This document shows, piece after piece, positions 5,433 through 13,943 of a stretch of 23,822 nt of DNA. Both the position numbers and the translations under genes were made by a program. Position 1 is the first letter of the stretch; the number at the start of each line of letters is the position of its first letter. The DNA comes from a virus. A model generated the notes under the pieces. The model saw nothing but the letters and a program-made list of their open reading frames with translations, was not told where the DNA came from and ran no database searches. The stretch spans positions 1 to 23,822 of IMG/VR virus record IMGVR_UViG_3300030333_002331; one strand, 5' to 3'.

Positions 5433-8400
5433 TTAAGCCCCCCGGCCATAACCTACAGCAGTCCAAGAAAAATTCTTGTTAATTGCTGACCCTCCTGAGT
5501 TTTTGATAGTCACAGTAAATTGGGTTCCTGTAACTGTGCCCATGTCGATAAAATCACCACTTGATAAACCAGTTACATTCAAGGAAACGCTTGGCAGGTA
5601 AGCATTGACACCGCCTAATGAAGACGTCCCTGTCCAAAAAGGCTTAGTAAAAGTAACTGTTTTAGCACTTGTTCCACTAGCAACAACGCCTGTGCTGTGT
5701 TCACTTCTGACGTCAAGTCTTGCTTCATATCCTAATTGGTCAACCAATATATTTTCAGTCGTATCGTTGCTTGTCATGTCTGTTTTAAATTGGAAAGCTC
5801 TACCGCTAAAAGTTCCATTTTTCAAAGAAACCCATGATCCCCAAGTAGGAGATCCACTTGGGTTGTCATTTGTAGTGCGTACAGACATCGAAGCATTGAC
5901 ATCATCAATGACAGCCCCATCCCAGTCTGATCTTGCATCTATATCAGGCCAAACATCCATCAAGTCGCTTGGTCTAACGCCTCTACTTACAAAATATCTT
6001 TGAAGATCAAGAGCGAAAACACCTTCCAAATCTAAAGTTGAAGCAAACTGGTACGAACCAGAGCTATTAATGGCTCCACCACTTGAAGTTAATTGAAGAG
6101 CATCAAGACCAGAGTCATATTCTGTATTTGTTTTACTGCCTGTGAACGGAGTTGGACTTATTTGATCTTCTCTTTGATTTTTAACAAGTAAAGTATCCGC
6201 CTTTTCTGAAGGAGTTTGGATAATAATACTTGCGGCATTTGTACTAAAGTTCCCTGATGAATCGGCAAATTTTACAAGTGTTTCTCCTGCTAGTTTTGGG
6301 ATCACAACTTCAGTTGAAGTTCCTGCTATTGAGTCGATTAAATCAACACTGTTGTTCCAATTACCTGTGCCATCAGTTAAACTTGAGTGCCTAACGTGAA
6401 TTTTTCCACCAACTTTCACATCAATATCAGTTGTCGCGTCCCATTTGAGTCTTCCTGAATTAGGACTAATGTCTTCAAAAGTAAGGTTAGAAATATCGGA
6501 AGGAGGTGCTGTTTTTCCCAACAATGTCCAAGTGTTAGAAGCAAAAGGACTGCCATATCCTAAATAGTTGTAAGCTCTGATCTCTGTTCTAAGTGTTCCA
6601 ACTTTTAAATCTTTTATCTTTAAGGAAGGAGAAGTGGTTGTAAGTCTTACCCAATTATTGTCTTTAAAACGATAACCAACTCTAAACTCAGTAACGGATT
6701 GAGCAGGTGCCGACCATGCAAGATCAAAAGCTGTTTTAATATTTTGGCCGTCTTGGTAAAGATGTTCTTGCCCTGTGACGTTGGTAACTGCTTCTGGAAC
6801 GACACTTATATTGGATACATCTCTTTCTGTTATTTCGTCGCCCTCATCTACAGCGTCATAAATAGAAGAATTGTACTTAAGTGCAGAAACAGAATAAACT
6901 CCTTGATCTCCTTCACTTACACTTAAAATTCTAAATTGTTGAGATAATATGTCTGATGTTTGTATTAACCAAGCAGCCCCTTGTTGTGGTACTTGTGAGA
7001 ATGTTCCTGCACAATTAATGGTCGTTCCAGAAATAGAATTAATATCTTTTTTCTCAAAAAAGCCTCCTTGTAACATTATTGAAAGCGTAGGATTATTACT
7101 TAAATCTACATCTGCTAAGTCTTTATCATTATCTACAATAATGACAGAAGTAGAAGAACCAGTTGAGACCCTACCCATCCTTCTCTTTCCTCCTTTTACT
7201 GGATCTGCAATATCTATAACCATGCCCGGACGTAAAACAATTCCAGCCGAAATGTCAACGGAAAATGTAACTGTTTCTGTTAAATTCTGCTCACTTAGTA
7301 AAAGCCATTTGCCCATTCTTTGAGCTTGTCCTTGTGAATAACATCCAACAGCTTTAATGTCTTTATTTATAACTCCATAATTACTAATACCTTCCTGATC
7401 TTCTACATATTCAAATTTTACTTCACCTAATAAGTCATAATCTTGATAAGCAACTGTGGCTGTTGTATGTCTAGATTTTTGCGAAGTTCCTGAATATTCA
7501 AATATTCCATTGATCACATTTGCAGGACCAAGCAAATACTGACTGTCAGAAGGTTTATCCTGCTTCATTGTTAAAGAACCTGCTCCGTAAAAAGCCATGC
7601 CTCTAAAAATTGAAGTTAATTCTTGAATGACATTAAAGACTTCATCTCTTGAATTGAGTAATAGATTAATAGAAAATCTTGGTTCAGTTCCACCTTTCCC
7701 ATTTGGAACCAGTTCATTAGCATACTTACTACAACTATAAAAATCCCATTTATCTAAGGAACTTGCCGGGATGGATGCCCCGTAACGGGTGTCTGTCATA
7801 AGATCCCATAAGCACCAAGCAGGATCAGAGCACCATTTAGCAGATCCAAAAGACCCGTTCCACGTGCCAGAATAAGTTACACGACCTGAAGAAGAATCAA
7901 CAGAAGCATTAGATGGTAGCTGAACTTTTAAGCCTTTTACATGATATTTTCTTGAAGGAATCCCACTAAAATTTCTAGAGTCAAACCTTAAATAACATAA
8001 AGCACTATTCGGGTACCGATATTTTTCATCTTGTATTTCTGTATAGCTAGACCAGAAGGTCCGACTCATGTTTTTAGTTGTTTGATTATCGGCTGTTTCT
8101 CTAACTAACTTTATATCGTGAGGAAAATTTCCACTCAGACTGACCATGTAATCACGCTTATAAGCATTACTGGTTTTTCCTCTAATCTTGTCTCCTATTT
8201 TTTTGCTATAACCACCTCCATTTGATTGAGTATAAATTGAAATCTCTACTTCATTTCCAACAATATCTCCATCATCTTCAAATTTTTGAAGACTTGGAAT
8301 GTTGATTGTAATTCTTACTCTATCGACGGTTGTATCAGTAACAGTTCTAATAACTGGGGTCGAGTTTAAAATCTCGACATTTACATTTTTCTCGCTTTGT

Positions 8401-9128
8401 GATCCTTGATTACTTGAAATATAAGTTTGCCCCTGTGTTCCATTTCTAGTTAAGACGTTATAACCAACAAAATTAGACTGACCTCCAGCACTTTTAATTG
8501 GTGTCCCGTCTAAATAAATTCCTTTCTCTCCGTCAACGATTCCTTCAATTTCTCCTTCACAAAGCAAATCTACAACATGAGCTTTTTGAACACTTTGAAG
8601 CGTGTCATCTGCCTCCGTTGGAGTATGAGAACTTCCGCCACCGCCACCGCCTTTAGAACCACCACCACCACCAGCACCTTGTATACCTGTTCCTAATCCT
8701 GCATTGTGAACCCGAATATTTCCAGCGATAAAAGTGTGCTGGTTTTCAACGGTTAAGTTATAGACCGTCCCATGTCCTATTTTTTTGCTTTCGATTAAAG
8801 GTAATAAATGTCCGTTAATATCTACGACACAATCATCAGGACCAAGCGTTCCAATCCCTACAAAAGCATTGAACTGATTTAATACCCAATGGTTCGGAGT
8901 TGCAATGACAGACTTATCACCCCAGAATTTATAATCCCAAATTTCTTCTGCTAAATGTCGATGTACTTTTAATATTTTTGCCTCATGTATTTCGCCTTTG
9001 TCGTCGAAACTTAAAACCTTTTCACCTTCCTTTAAGTCATTTATAGGACGAGAACCTTCAGGCGTTTTGATTAACGTAGAGCCAAAAAAACATCCACCAC
9101 CACCACCTGATCCTTCGATGTATTTCAT
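5433..9128 (-). CDS. J: Tail tip / host specificity protein, lambda J-like, with Hint domain
   Basis: A 1231-residue central tail-tip protein that forms the end of the tail and carries fibres. The start at 9128 makes an ATGA overlap with the I-like gene and gives MKYIEGSGGGGG. An in-frame start at 9179 would overlap I by 55 bases and is rejected. Order: Gly-rich start (1-12); Hint domain (13-142); second Gly-rich linker (about 153-169); the J signature HTPTEADDTLQSVQKAHVVD...EGEIEGIVDG (about 172-205); the J core with tip-attachment region (to about 770); one or two fibronectin III-like repeats (about 775-975); and a C-terminal beta domain (WVSLKNGTFSGRAFQFK) ending GYGRGA. Lambda J is 1132 residues from memory, so the length without the Hint domain is close. 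Function in adsorption and tail-tip assembly is known for the family. The insertion is described separately. Confidence 0.93.
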   Translation of the reverse strand: MKYIEGSGGGGGCFFGSTLIKTPEGSRPINDLKEGEKVLSFDDKGEIHEAKILKVHRHLAEEIWDYKFWGDKSVIATPNHWVLNQFNAFVGIGTLGPDDCVVDINGHLLPLIESKKIGHGTVYNLTVENQHTFIAGNIRVHNAGLGTGIQGAGGGGGSKGGGGGGSSHTPTEADDTLQSVQKAHVVDLLCEGEIEGIVDGEKGIYLDGTPIKSAGGQSNFVGYNVLTRNGTQGQTYISSNQGSQSEKNVNVEILNSTPVIRTVTDTTVDRVRITINIPSLQKFEDDGDIVGNEVEISIYTQSNGGGYSKKIGDKIRGKTSNAYKRDYMVSLSGNFPHDIKLVRETADNQTTKNMSRTFWSSYTEIQDEKYRYPNSALCYLRFDSRNFSGIPSRKYHVKGLKVQLPSNASVDSSSGRVTYSGTWNGSFGSAKWCSDPAWCLWDLMTDTRYGASIPASSLDKWDFYSCSKYANELVPNGKGGTEPRFSINLLLNSRDEVFNVIQELTSIFRGMAFYGAGSLTMKQDKPSDSQYLLGPANVINGIFEYSGTSQKSRHTTATVAYQDYDLLGEVKFEYVEDQEGISNYGVINKDIKAVGCYSQGQAQRMGKWLLLSEQNLTETVTFSVDISAGIVLRPGMVIDIADPVKGGKRRMGRVSTGSSTSVIIVDNDKDLADVDLSNNPTLSIMLQGGFFEKKDINSISGTTINCAGTFSQVPQQGAAWLIQTSDILSQQFRILSVSEGDQGVYSVSALKYNSSIYDAVDEGDEITERDVSNISVVPEAVTNVTGQEHLYQDGQNIKTAFDLAWSAPAQSVTEFRVGYRFKDNNWVRLTTTSPSLKIKDLKVGTLRTEIRAYNYLGYGSPFASNTWTLLGKTAPPSDISNLTFEDISPNSGRLKWDATTDIDVKVGGKIHVRHSSLTDGTGNWNNSVDLIDSIAGTSTEVVIPKLAGETLVKFADSSGNFSTNAASIIIQTPSEKADTLLVKNQREDQISPTPFTGSKTNTEYDSGLDALQLTSSGGAINSSGSYQFASTLDLEGVFALDLQRYFVSRGVRPSDLMDVWPDIDARSDWDGAVIDDVNASMSVRTTNDNPSGSPTWGSWVSLKNGTFSGRAFQFKTDMTSNDTTENILVDQLGYEARLDVRSEHSTGVVASGTSAKTVTFTKPFWTGTSSLGGVNAYLPSVSLNVTGLSSGDFIDMGTVTGTQFTVTIKNSGGSAINKNFSWTAVGYGRGA
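8703..9092 (-). other. Hint / mini-intein-like (BIL-type) domain inside the J protein
   Basis: Residues 13-142 of the J protein (130 residues) show all splicing-domain blocks. Block A is CFFGSTLIKTPEGSRPINDL with Cys1. A block B TPNH (Thr65, His68 of the domain) follows, then a block F-like GHGTVYNLTVENQHTFIAG and the block G ending HN. There is no room for a homing endonuclease. The residue after the final Asn is Ala, not Cys, Ser or Thr, so ordinary protein splicing to a C-extein nucleophile is not expected. That matches bacterial intein-like (BIL) domains, which cleave or splice inefficiently. Both flanks are poly-Gly (GSGGGGG before, GAGGGGGSK after), suggesting insertion into a flexible Gly linker. 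Activity is inferred, not shown. Confidence 0.88.
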
Positions 9129-9772
9129 AATCTGTCTGTATCTAGACCAGAGCTTAAAACAGCACTTCCAATAAAGCATCTACCATAAACAATAGGTACT
9201 GGCAATCCTTGCTGGCTCGTTTGAGTAATTCCGCTAAATGAATAATTTGTCAATTTAGTTGCTTCTTTGCTTCTTCCTAATCCGGGTTTAGGTGTTGGCG
9301 AAATGATTTGACCAACTCCTCCTATTAACAAGGAAACCCCCATCCATCCAACGGCCTTTGACACTCCTGCCGAGAACAGCCCTGTTCCTACTGCACCCAT
9401 GAAACCCTGACCTGCAGTAGCCAAGGGAATACCCGGAGCAAAAAATATCGCTGCACCTATCAAAGCTGCTCCTAACAATGCCTTACCCCATCCTCCACCT
9501 GCTCCTGAAATAACAGGCGTAATATTGAAAACTTCTTTTTCACTCCAAGGATAAGAAAGCCGTTCAATATTATCCTCTCCAATTTCTTCTTTGTCTAAAA
9601 CAACTTTATAAGCAATCCCATCTTTTTCGCTGTCAATAATCCAATTTTCTAAACCCGGAAAGTTTGCACATAAAGCTCTAATTGCTTCAGCAGGGTTAAA
9701 GACATCAAACTCAAAGGTTCCTTGACCTCCAAGCTTTTCTTTTAATGCTCCGTGGACTTTAACGACTTTCAT
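9125..9772 (-). CDS. I: Tail tip assembly protein, lambda I-like
   Basis: A 215-residue protein of the lambda gpI family. The N-terminal 90 residues have the small beta-grasp (ubiquitin-like) pattern MKVVKVHGALKEKLGGQGTF...PAEAIRALCANFPGLE. They are followed by SGAGGGWGKALLGAALIGAAI, a stretch of hydrophobic Gly/Ala-rich segments (about 92-165), and a C-terminus with GLPVPIVYGRCFIGSAVLSSG. It overlaps the K-like gene by 14 bases and J by ATGA. In lambda, I is needed to assemble the tip together with L, K and J but is not clearly retained in the mature tail. Its substrate is unknown. The hydrophobic part may help membrane interaction during DNA entry (inference). Confidence 0.9.
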   Translation of the reverse strand: MKVVKVHGALKEKLGGQGTFEFDVFNPAEAIRALCANFPGLENWIIDSEKDGIAYKVVLDKEEIGEDNIERLSYPWSEKEVFNITPVISGAGGGWGKALLGAALIGAAIFFAPGIPLATAGQGFMGAVGTGLFSAGVSKAVGWMGVSLLIGGVGQIISPTPKPGLGRSKEATKLTNYSFSGITQTSQQGLPVPIVYGRCFIGSAVLSSGLDTDRL

Positions 9773-10478
9773 GTCTTAATCCTAATGCAGTCGCTTTGTA
9801 ATAATAGCCTCCCCACTTATAAACATCACGACTTGATAATCTCCCTTGTACGTGATGTAAAACTAAATTTTCACCTAAATAAATTGAACCATGATTGACG
9901 ACAGGACTTTGAATTGTCATTAGAAACAAATCACCATACTTTGCTTCTTCTATTTCAATCTCTTTGAAACCTTCCTTTTTGAAATTATCTACATATAAGT
10001 TTTGACCCTTTAGCCACCAGTCGTCTTGCCTGTTGTAATCCTTTAATTCAATTTTAAATTCTCTTTTATAAAAGTCTCTTATTAGGGTATAACAATCAAC
10101 AATGCCATGTGACCATTCCCTCCCAACATAAGGAAGTTCAAAACCTGACGGTTTATATTCTCCCCAATTTTCAGTTTGCGGATTAACAATAAACCAAGGT
10201 AATTTGCTTTTTTCACATGCAACTTTATCCGCTTCGCTTGGGGCGTGGTTTGTTGTTGGGTGGCTATGGATAACAGCAGCTATTGAACCTAACTTTTCAG
10301 CTTCTAGATAATCTGCAGGATCAAGAACAAAATGTTCTTCTGGATTTGTTGCCTGATTCTTGCAAGGAAAATAACGTTGCTTTCCTTTTACAATATGAAC
10401 TAAACCAACACTTTCTTTTGGGAAATCTTCTTTGGCATGTTCTAGTGCCTTTTCCTTGATGCTTTCTATTAATTTCAT
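9759..10478 (-). CDS. K: Tail tip peptidase, lambda K-like (JAMM + NlpC/P60)
   Basis: A 239-residue two-domain enzyme. Residues 1-110 are a JAMM/MPN metalloprotease-type domain, with Glu22 (PKESVG) and HSHPTTNHAPSEAD giving His71, His73, Ser81 and Asp84, the complete zinc-binding signature. Residues 115-239 are an NlpC/P60 cysteine peptidase: DCYTLIRDFY with nucleophile Cys129, NHGSIYLG with His196, and a later HH at 208-209. In this family the NlpC/P60 part cleaves peptidoglycan cross-links to open the wall during DNA entry. The JAMM part's target is unclear. The start at 10478 is ATGA-coupled to the L-like gene. Both active sites look intact, so both activities are plausible. Confidence 0.93.
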   Translation of the reverse strand: MKLIESIKEKALEHAKEDFPKESVGLVHIVKGKQRYFPCKNQATNPEEHFVLDPADYLEAEKLGSIAAVIHSHPTTNHAPSEADKVACEKSKLPWFIVNPQTENWGEYKPSGFELPYVGREWSHGIVDCYTLIRDFYKREFKIELKDYNRQDDWWLKGQNLYVDNFKKEGFKEIEIEEAKYGDLFLMTIQSPVVNHGSIYLGENLVLHHVQGRLSSRDVYKWGGYYYKATALGLRHESR

Positions 10479-11377
10479 CGAGTTTGCCCCACACTAGGGA
10501 ATGAGCCAAAAGGCAATGCACCGTTATGTCCAAATCTTAGCTTGCAACTATAAACTCTTTTTCCACATCTATCAGCAGCCAAAGATCCAACTCCGTTGTC
10601 ATTGACATCATAATAATTATTACCTGTGTAACCACATTCAGAACCTCTGTACTCCCACTGACAAACGTTTGCAATTAATTGTCTTTTAGGTAGGAATTGA
10701 CCAGCAAGATCAAACTTGGAAGCTAACTCAAACTGAACAATATCTCTAGTCTCTGTTGCCTTTCTATCTATATACCAAATTTCAACAGGCCATAAGGCAT
10801 TAGGATCTGCTGTCGGTTCTCCATCAATATATTTTTTCAATGTACGGATTCGTCTTACTTCTGCCCCTGTTAAGTCGTTCCCCGGAGTCGTAGCGTTTAC
10901 ATCTAATAATAAGGCTGTTAGTGTTCCATCTATATTTGAAACGGTTAAAGTTGGTCGAGGTAAAGATCCCTGAGCAGTCCATTCAAAACCTTCAGCTTCT
11001 ACGGGGAAACGAAAATAAGGTTGACCGTCCCAAATAATATTTCCAGAAACATCAGCATTACAACCGTTATGCCATCTTGTAACGTTATTACTTCCATGAA
11101 GTGCACTAACTAAGCGAAGTTCAAAAAGCTCAATAATCGTATCCGGTTCTAACGTCTGAACATCTTTATAAACGCTACTAATAGCAACCCATCCACAAGT
11201 GTTATCAGTAACGGTTGAACCAACCTCAGTCGGCCAAGTTGGTTCGGTTCCACCAGTTGTGCCCGGATTAATACACCTGAAAAATAAACCTAAATTTTTT
11301 GATGGATTATCAGTAGTGGCTCTCCTTTCATCTCCAACTGAAACACTGACTCCTGAAGACCATGCTGCTACCGCCAT
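10475..11377 (-). CDS. L: Minor tail protein, lambda L-like, with extra N-terminal domain
   Basis: A 300-residue protein of the lambda gpL family. The C-terminal part (about 236-280) has four Cys at 239, 248, 271 and 278 around WEYRGSECGYTG. This spacing (9, 23, 7) is the one I recall for the Fe-S cluster ligands of lambda gpL. The core starts near residue 70 (KDVQTLEPDTIIELFELRLV). Residues 1-68 are additional: AWSSGVSVSVGDERR, LFFRCINPGTTGGTEPTWPT and GSTVTDNTCGWVAIS. That is a small beta module of the kind seen on other phage structural proteins. Lambda L is about 232 residues, so the excess fits this module. It helps form the tail tip with K, I and J. Confidence 0.92.
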   Translation of the reverse strand: MAVAAWSSGVSVSVGDERRATTDNPSKNLGLFFRCINPGTTGGTEPTWPTEVGSTVTDNTCGWVAISSVYKDVQTLEPDTIIELFELRLVSALHGSNNVTRWHNGCNADVSGNIIWDGQPYFRFPVEAEGFEWTAQGSLPRPTLTVSNIDGTLTALLLDVNATTPGNDLTGAEVRRIRTLKKYIDGEPTADPNALWPVEIWYIDRKATETRDIVQFELASKFDLAGQFLPKRQLIANVCQWEYRGSECGYTGNNYYDVNDNGVGSLAADRCGKRVYSCKLRFGHNGALPFGSFPSVGQTR

Positions 11378-11380
11378 AAT

Positions 11381-11722
11381 TTAAGGCTCCGCTACTTCTT
11401 GGAAAGTTGCTTGAATCGTAGCTCTATTTAAATATGAAATAGTTTTAGTCCATGATCGACAAATAAAATTGGAAGAACTTCCTTCACCCGGAGGAGTCCA
11501 AACAAACGATTCTTTACCAGCCCTTGCTTCTAAAAAAGTAGAGATCGTATCTGCATCTGTTTCACTAATGTTATTCCATGTAGGATTATAAGATTTTAAA
11601 TCTTGATTTAAACCAAAAACTGTTCTCATAGAATATCCATCACCAAATTGAACTTGCCTTACATTGGGACTGCTTGTTTTTCTCAATCCATAACTGGGAT
11701 CAATCGAAGGAAATGTTGCCAT
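11381..11722 (-). CDS. M: Minor tail protein, lambda M-like
   Basis: A 113-residue protein matching lambda minor tail protein M in length, position (between tape measure and L) and motifs: an early GLRKTSSPNVRQVQFGDGYS, then LKSYNPTWNNISETDADTIS, an F(L)EARAGKESFVWTPP segment and a final TIQATFQEV. The VxQVxFGDGYxQR-like segment and the FVWTPPG region are the family signatures. It forms the ring that joins the tail tube to the tip complex. There is little doubt about the family. Confidence 0.92.
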   Translation of the reverse strand: MATFPSIDPSYGLRKTSSPNVRQVQFGDGYSMRTVFGLNQDLKSYNPTWNNISETDADTISTFLEARAGKESFVWTPPGEGSSSNFICRSWTKTISYLNRATIQATFQEVAEP

Positions 11723-11725
11723 AAG

Positions 11726-13738
11726 TTAACCAGCCAATAAACCACCCGGACGTTTTTGACGTACAAGTTCTGTTTGGATTGCACTTGCTAACATATTACC
11801 TAATTGTTTCGCTTGATCTCCATCTCCTTCTACAGACGAGCCTGATGCGTCAACATTAACCGAAATATTAACACCGCCGCCGCCGCCTAATTGATCATTC
11901 GGAATGATGGCTCCCGATCTATTTGGAGTAAATACTTCTGGCCCTTTTTCTCCTACGACATAAGAACGTCCACGACTAACAGGACCACCATTAGCCATAA
12001 ATGGAAGATTGAAACTCTTAAAAGCCATACTTAGTGCAATATCTATTAATTTGTCTTGAATCCTGTTTAAGATTCCATTTACTGCTTCTCCTAATGACTG
12101 CGTCCCTTTTATGGCTGCTTTAAGCCCGTCAACCATTGAATCTTTTATTTCTGTCCCTAACTCTTGAAATACTCCTTTCAATTCTTTAGCTGCGTCTACC
12201 TGTTCTTTTAATGTTTCTCTTTTCTTGACAGCAGCCCTTATCGCTTCTTCATTTGCTTCTCCACCTTCTTTTATTAACTTTTGAATTTCTTGTTCTAATA
12301 AAAACTCTTGTTCTTTTCCTGCTAGTTGGGCTTCTAATAATGCTGTTTGTTCCATTATTGGAGCTAATGCTGCTTTTTCTGCTGCTGCCCTTGCCTTTGC
12401 TGCTTCTGCTATTTTTTCCGGTGTTTTAGATGCTAGAAACGCTTCTTTTGCTTCGTCCTTTTCTAGCATTTGCTTATTATGTATTTCCGACTCTAATGTT
12501 TTAATTCTTTCTTGAAGCAATTGGATTTCTCTTTGCTTTTGCTTTCCTGCTGCTGCTTTTTGCCTACCAGTTCCAGAAACAGGAGTTTGAACTAACTTAT
12601 CTAATTGTGCTGTTAGCTCTTCCTGTTTTTTAATTAAATCAGTAGAACTGCCTGAGCCTAATAAAGCATCAAATTCTCTTTTTGCATCCCTTGACTCTTT
12701 TCCTATTCTGCTAATTGCAACGGCTATTCCTGTTATCGCTCCGGCTACCAAAATAAATTTAGCAGAGGCAATAACCAACGGAATCAAAGCAATACTGGCT
12801 GCTGCGGCTGCTGCTTTTAATGCAACCAACGTAGGAACAACTACAACGGCTGCTGCTGCTAAGGAAAGGATGGTAGCAACACCCGCCTTTATACCCGGAT
12901 TCAAGGCATTAAAAGCCTCCAATAATTTTGTCAACATTCCTGTTAGTGGCAATGCTACAGGTATCAAATTATCCCCTATCGCAATCTGTAATTCTTCTAC
13001 TTGATTCTGTAAATCTTTCATCTTCTGAACTGGAGAATTTTCCATAATTGATGCAATCTTTCCAGCCCCTTCTCTTTCAATTCTTTCTAACGAAGCAATA
13101 ACAATATCTGCTGTTATTTGTCCTTCTGATGCCAGCTTCTTCAATTTTCCTACTGGCTGTCCCATTTCCCTACTGATCGCCGTCATAATGGCTGGCATCT
13201 GTTCAGAAATGCTTCTAAATTCATCCCCTTGTAATCGACCTGATCCTAAAGCCTGTGATAACTGCCTAAAGGCTCCAGCAGCTTCAACAGCACTTGCTCC
13301 TGATAGTTTTGCCGCCGTATTAAATCCAACAAAGGTGGTTTCTATATCCTCCAACGAAACACCCATCGGACGAAGACGAGCGTATATGTCTGCTACTCCA
13401 CCTGCTGCTTCCCGTTGGCTTAATCCAAAGGTTTTTGCTGCTTTTGCTGCTACTTCTAACGCCGCCGCATTCTCTCCATAATCTGAAGTCAACAATGCAA
13501 TTCTTTGTTGCAAAGCTGCATAATCAGCAGAAGCAGCGACAGCCCTGCGACCTGCTTCCGCTAATGCAACACGTCCAAGGATTCCACTTAATCCATTTAA
13601 TTTCTTGCTTAATCCATCTGTTTTCTTTTGAACTTCTCTAAATCTTTTACTTAAATTCTTTGCTTGCTGATTAACACGCCTTAATGCACTAACGGCCCCT
13701 CCGGCTACAACTTTCAGAACGACGGGGACTTCTGCCAC
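11726..13738 (-). CDS. Tape measure protein
   Basis: A 670-residue tape measure protein, which sets tail length and is ejected with DNA. The N-terminal domain (about 55-240) has the hallmark series ADYAALQQRIALLTSDYGEN...VADIYARLRPMGVS, KLSGASAVEAAGAFRQLSQA, and GSGRLQGDEFRSISEQMP. A hydrophobic Ala-rich region with likely membrane segments covers about 285-345. A long helical, charged coiled-coil region follows (about 350-530). The C-terminus has GGPVSRGRSYVVGEKGPEVF, the usual tape measure end. The start is GTG (13738-13736), 25 bases after the end of the frameshifted chaperone, with only a weak ribosome binding site. At roughly 1.5 angstrom per residue the tail would be about 100 nm (inference). 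Confidence 0.95.
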   Translation of the reverse strand: MAEVPVVLKVVAGGAVSALRRVNQQAKNLSKRFREVQKKTDGLSKKLNGLSGILGRVALAEAGRRAVAASADYAALQQRIALLTSDYGENAAALEVAAKAAKTFGLSQREAAGGVADIYARLRPMGVSLEDIETTFVGFNTAAKLSGASAVEAAGAFRQLSQALGSGRLQGDEFRSISEQMPAIMTAISREMGQPVGKLKKLASEGQITADIVIASLERIEREGAGKIASIMENSPVQKMKDLQNQVEELQIAIGDNLIPVALPLTGMLTKLLEAFNALNPGIKAGVATILSLAAAAVVVVPTLVALKAAAAAASIALIPLVIASAKFILVAGAITGIAVAISRIGKESRDAKREFDALLGSGSSTDLIKKQEELTAQLDKLVQTPVSGTGRQKAAAGKQKQREIQLLQERIKTLESEIHNKQMLEKDEAKEAFLASKTPEKIAEAAKARAAAEKAALAPIMEQTALLEAQLAGKEQEFLLEQEIQKLIKEGGEANEEAIRAAVKKRETLKEQVDAAKELKGVFQELGTEIKDSMVDGLKAAIKGTQSLGEAVNGILNRIQDKLIDIALSMAFKSFNLPFMANGGPVSRGRSYVVGEKGPEVFTPNRSGAIIPNDQLGGGGGVNISVNVDASGSSVEGDGDQAKQLGNMLASAIQTELVRQKRPGGLLAG

Positions 13739-13763
13739 GCTTATTCACAAACTTCTTTTTATT

Positions 13764-13943
13764 CTACCGTTTTCTCTTTGACTTTTCTATTTCTCGTCTA
13801 TCATCTTCCCCTTTGTTCTCATAAAAAGCAGCAAAATGAATAAACTCCGACTCCGATAATTCCAACCGAAGCCTACTAACAGTCATTCCTAATTCTGTTG
13901 CAAGGAAAAACTCAAAATTTAACCAGCTATCCCCCCTTAGTCT
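13764..13943 (-). CDS. T-like C-terminal extension made by -1 frameshift (GT chaperone)
   Basis: This open stretch has no start of its own. Read in the -1 frame after the slippery heptamer it encodes 59 residues: RLRGDSWLNFEFFLATELGM, then TVSRLRLELSESEFIHFAAF, YENKGEDDRREIEKSKRKR and a TAG at 13766-13764. The FFLATELGMTVSRLRLEL...SEFIHFAAFYE pattern is the hallmark of the T portion of lambda-type GT chaperones. Together with 118 residues of G it gives a 177-residue GT protein. GT recruits tube protein to the tape measure during tail assembly. It ends just before the tape measure gene, as in lambda. Confidence 0.85.
   Translation of the reverse strand, partial: RLRGDSWLNFEFFLATELGMTVSRLRLELSESEFIHFAAFYENKGEDDRREIEKSKRKR

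Noticed and set aside
5605-7323. Several plus-strand ORFs inside the J gene
   Set aside because: They are antisense to a well recognised protein, have no ribosome binding sites or familiar motifs, and no plus-strand gene is supported elsewhere.
8600-9120. Hint domain as a full homing intein
   Set aside because: Only 130 residues, with no LAGLIDADG or HNH segment and a non-nucleophilic +1 Ala, so mobility by its own endonuclease is not supported.
9129-9179. Upstream in-frame start for J (adding MLYWKCCFKLWSRYRQI)
   Set aside because: It would overlap the I-like gene by 55 bases. The ATGA overlap at 9128 and the MKYIEGSGGGGG start fit the family better.
10321-10533. Minus-strand ORF of 70 codons across the L/K junction
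   Set aside because: Out of frame with the two recognised genes, which themselves meet in an ATGA overlap.
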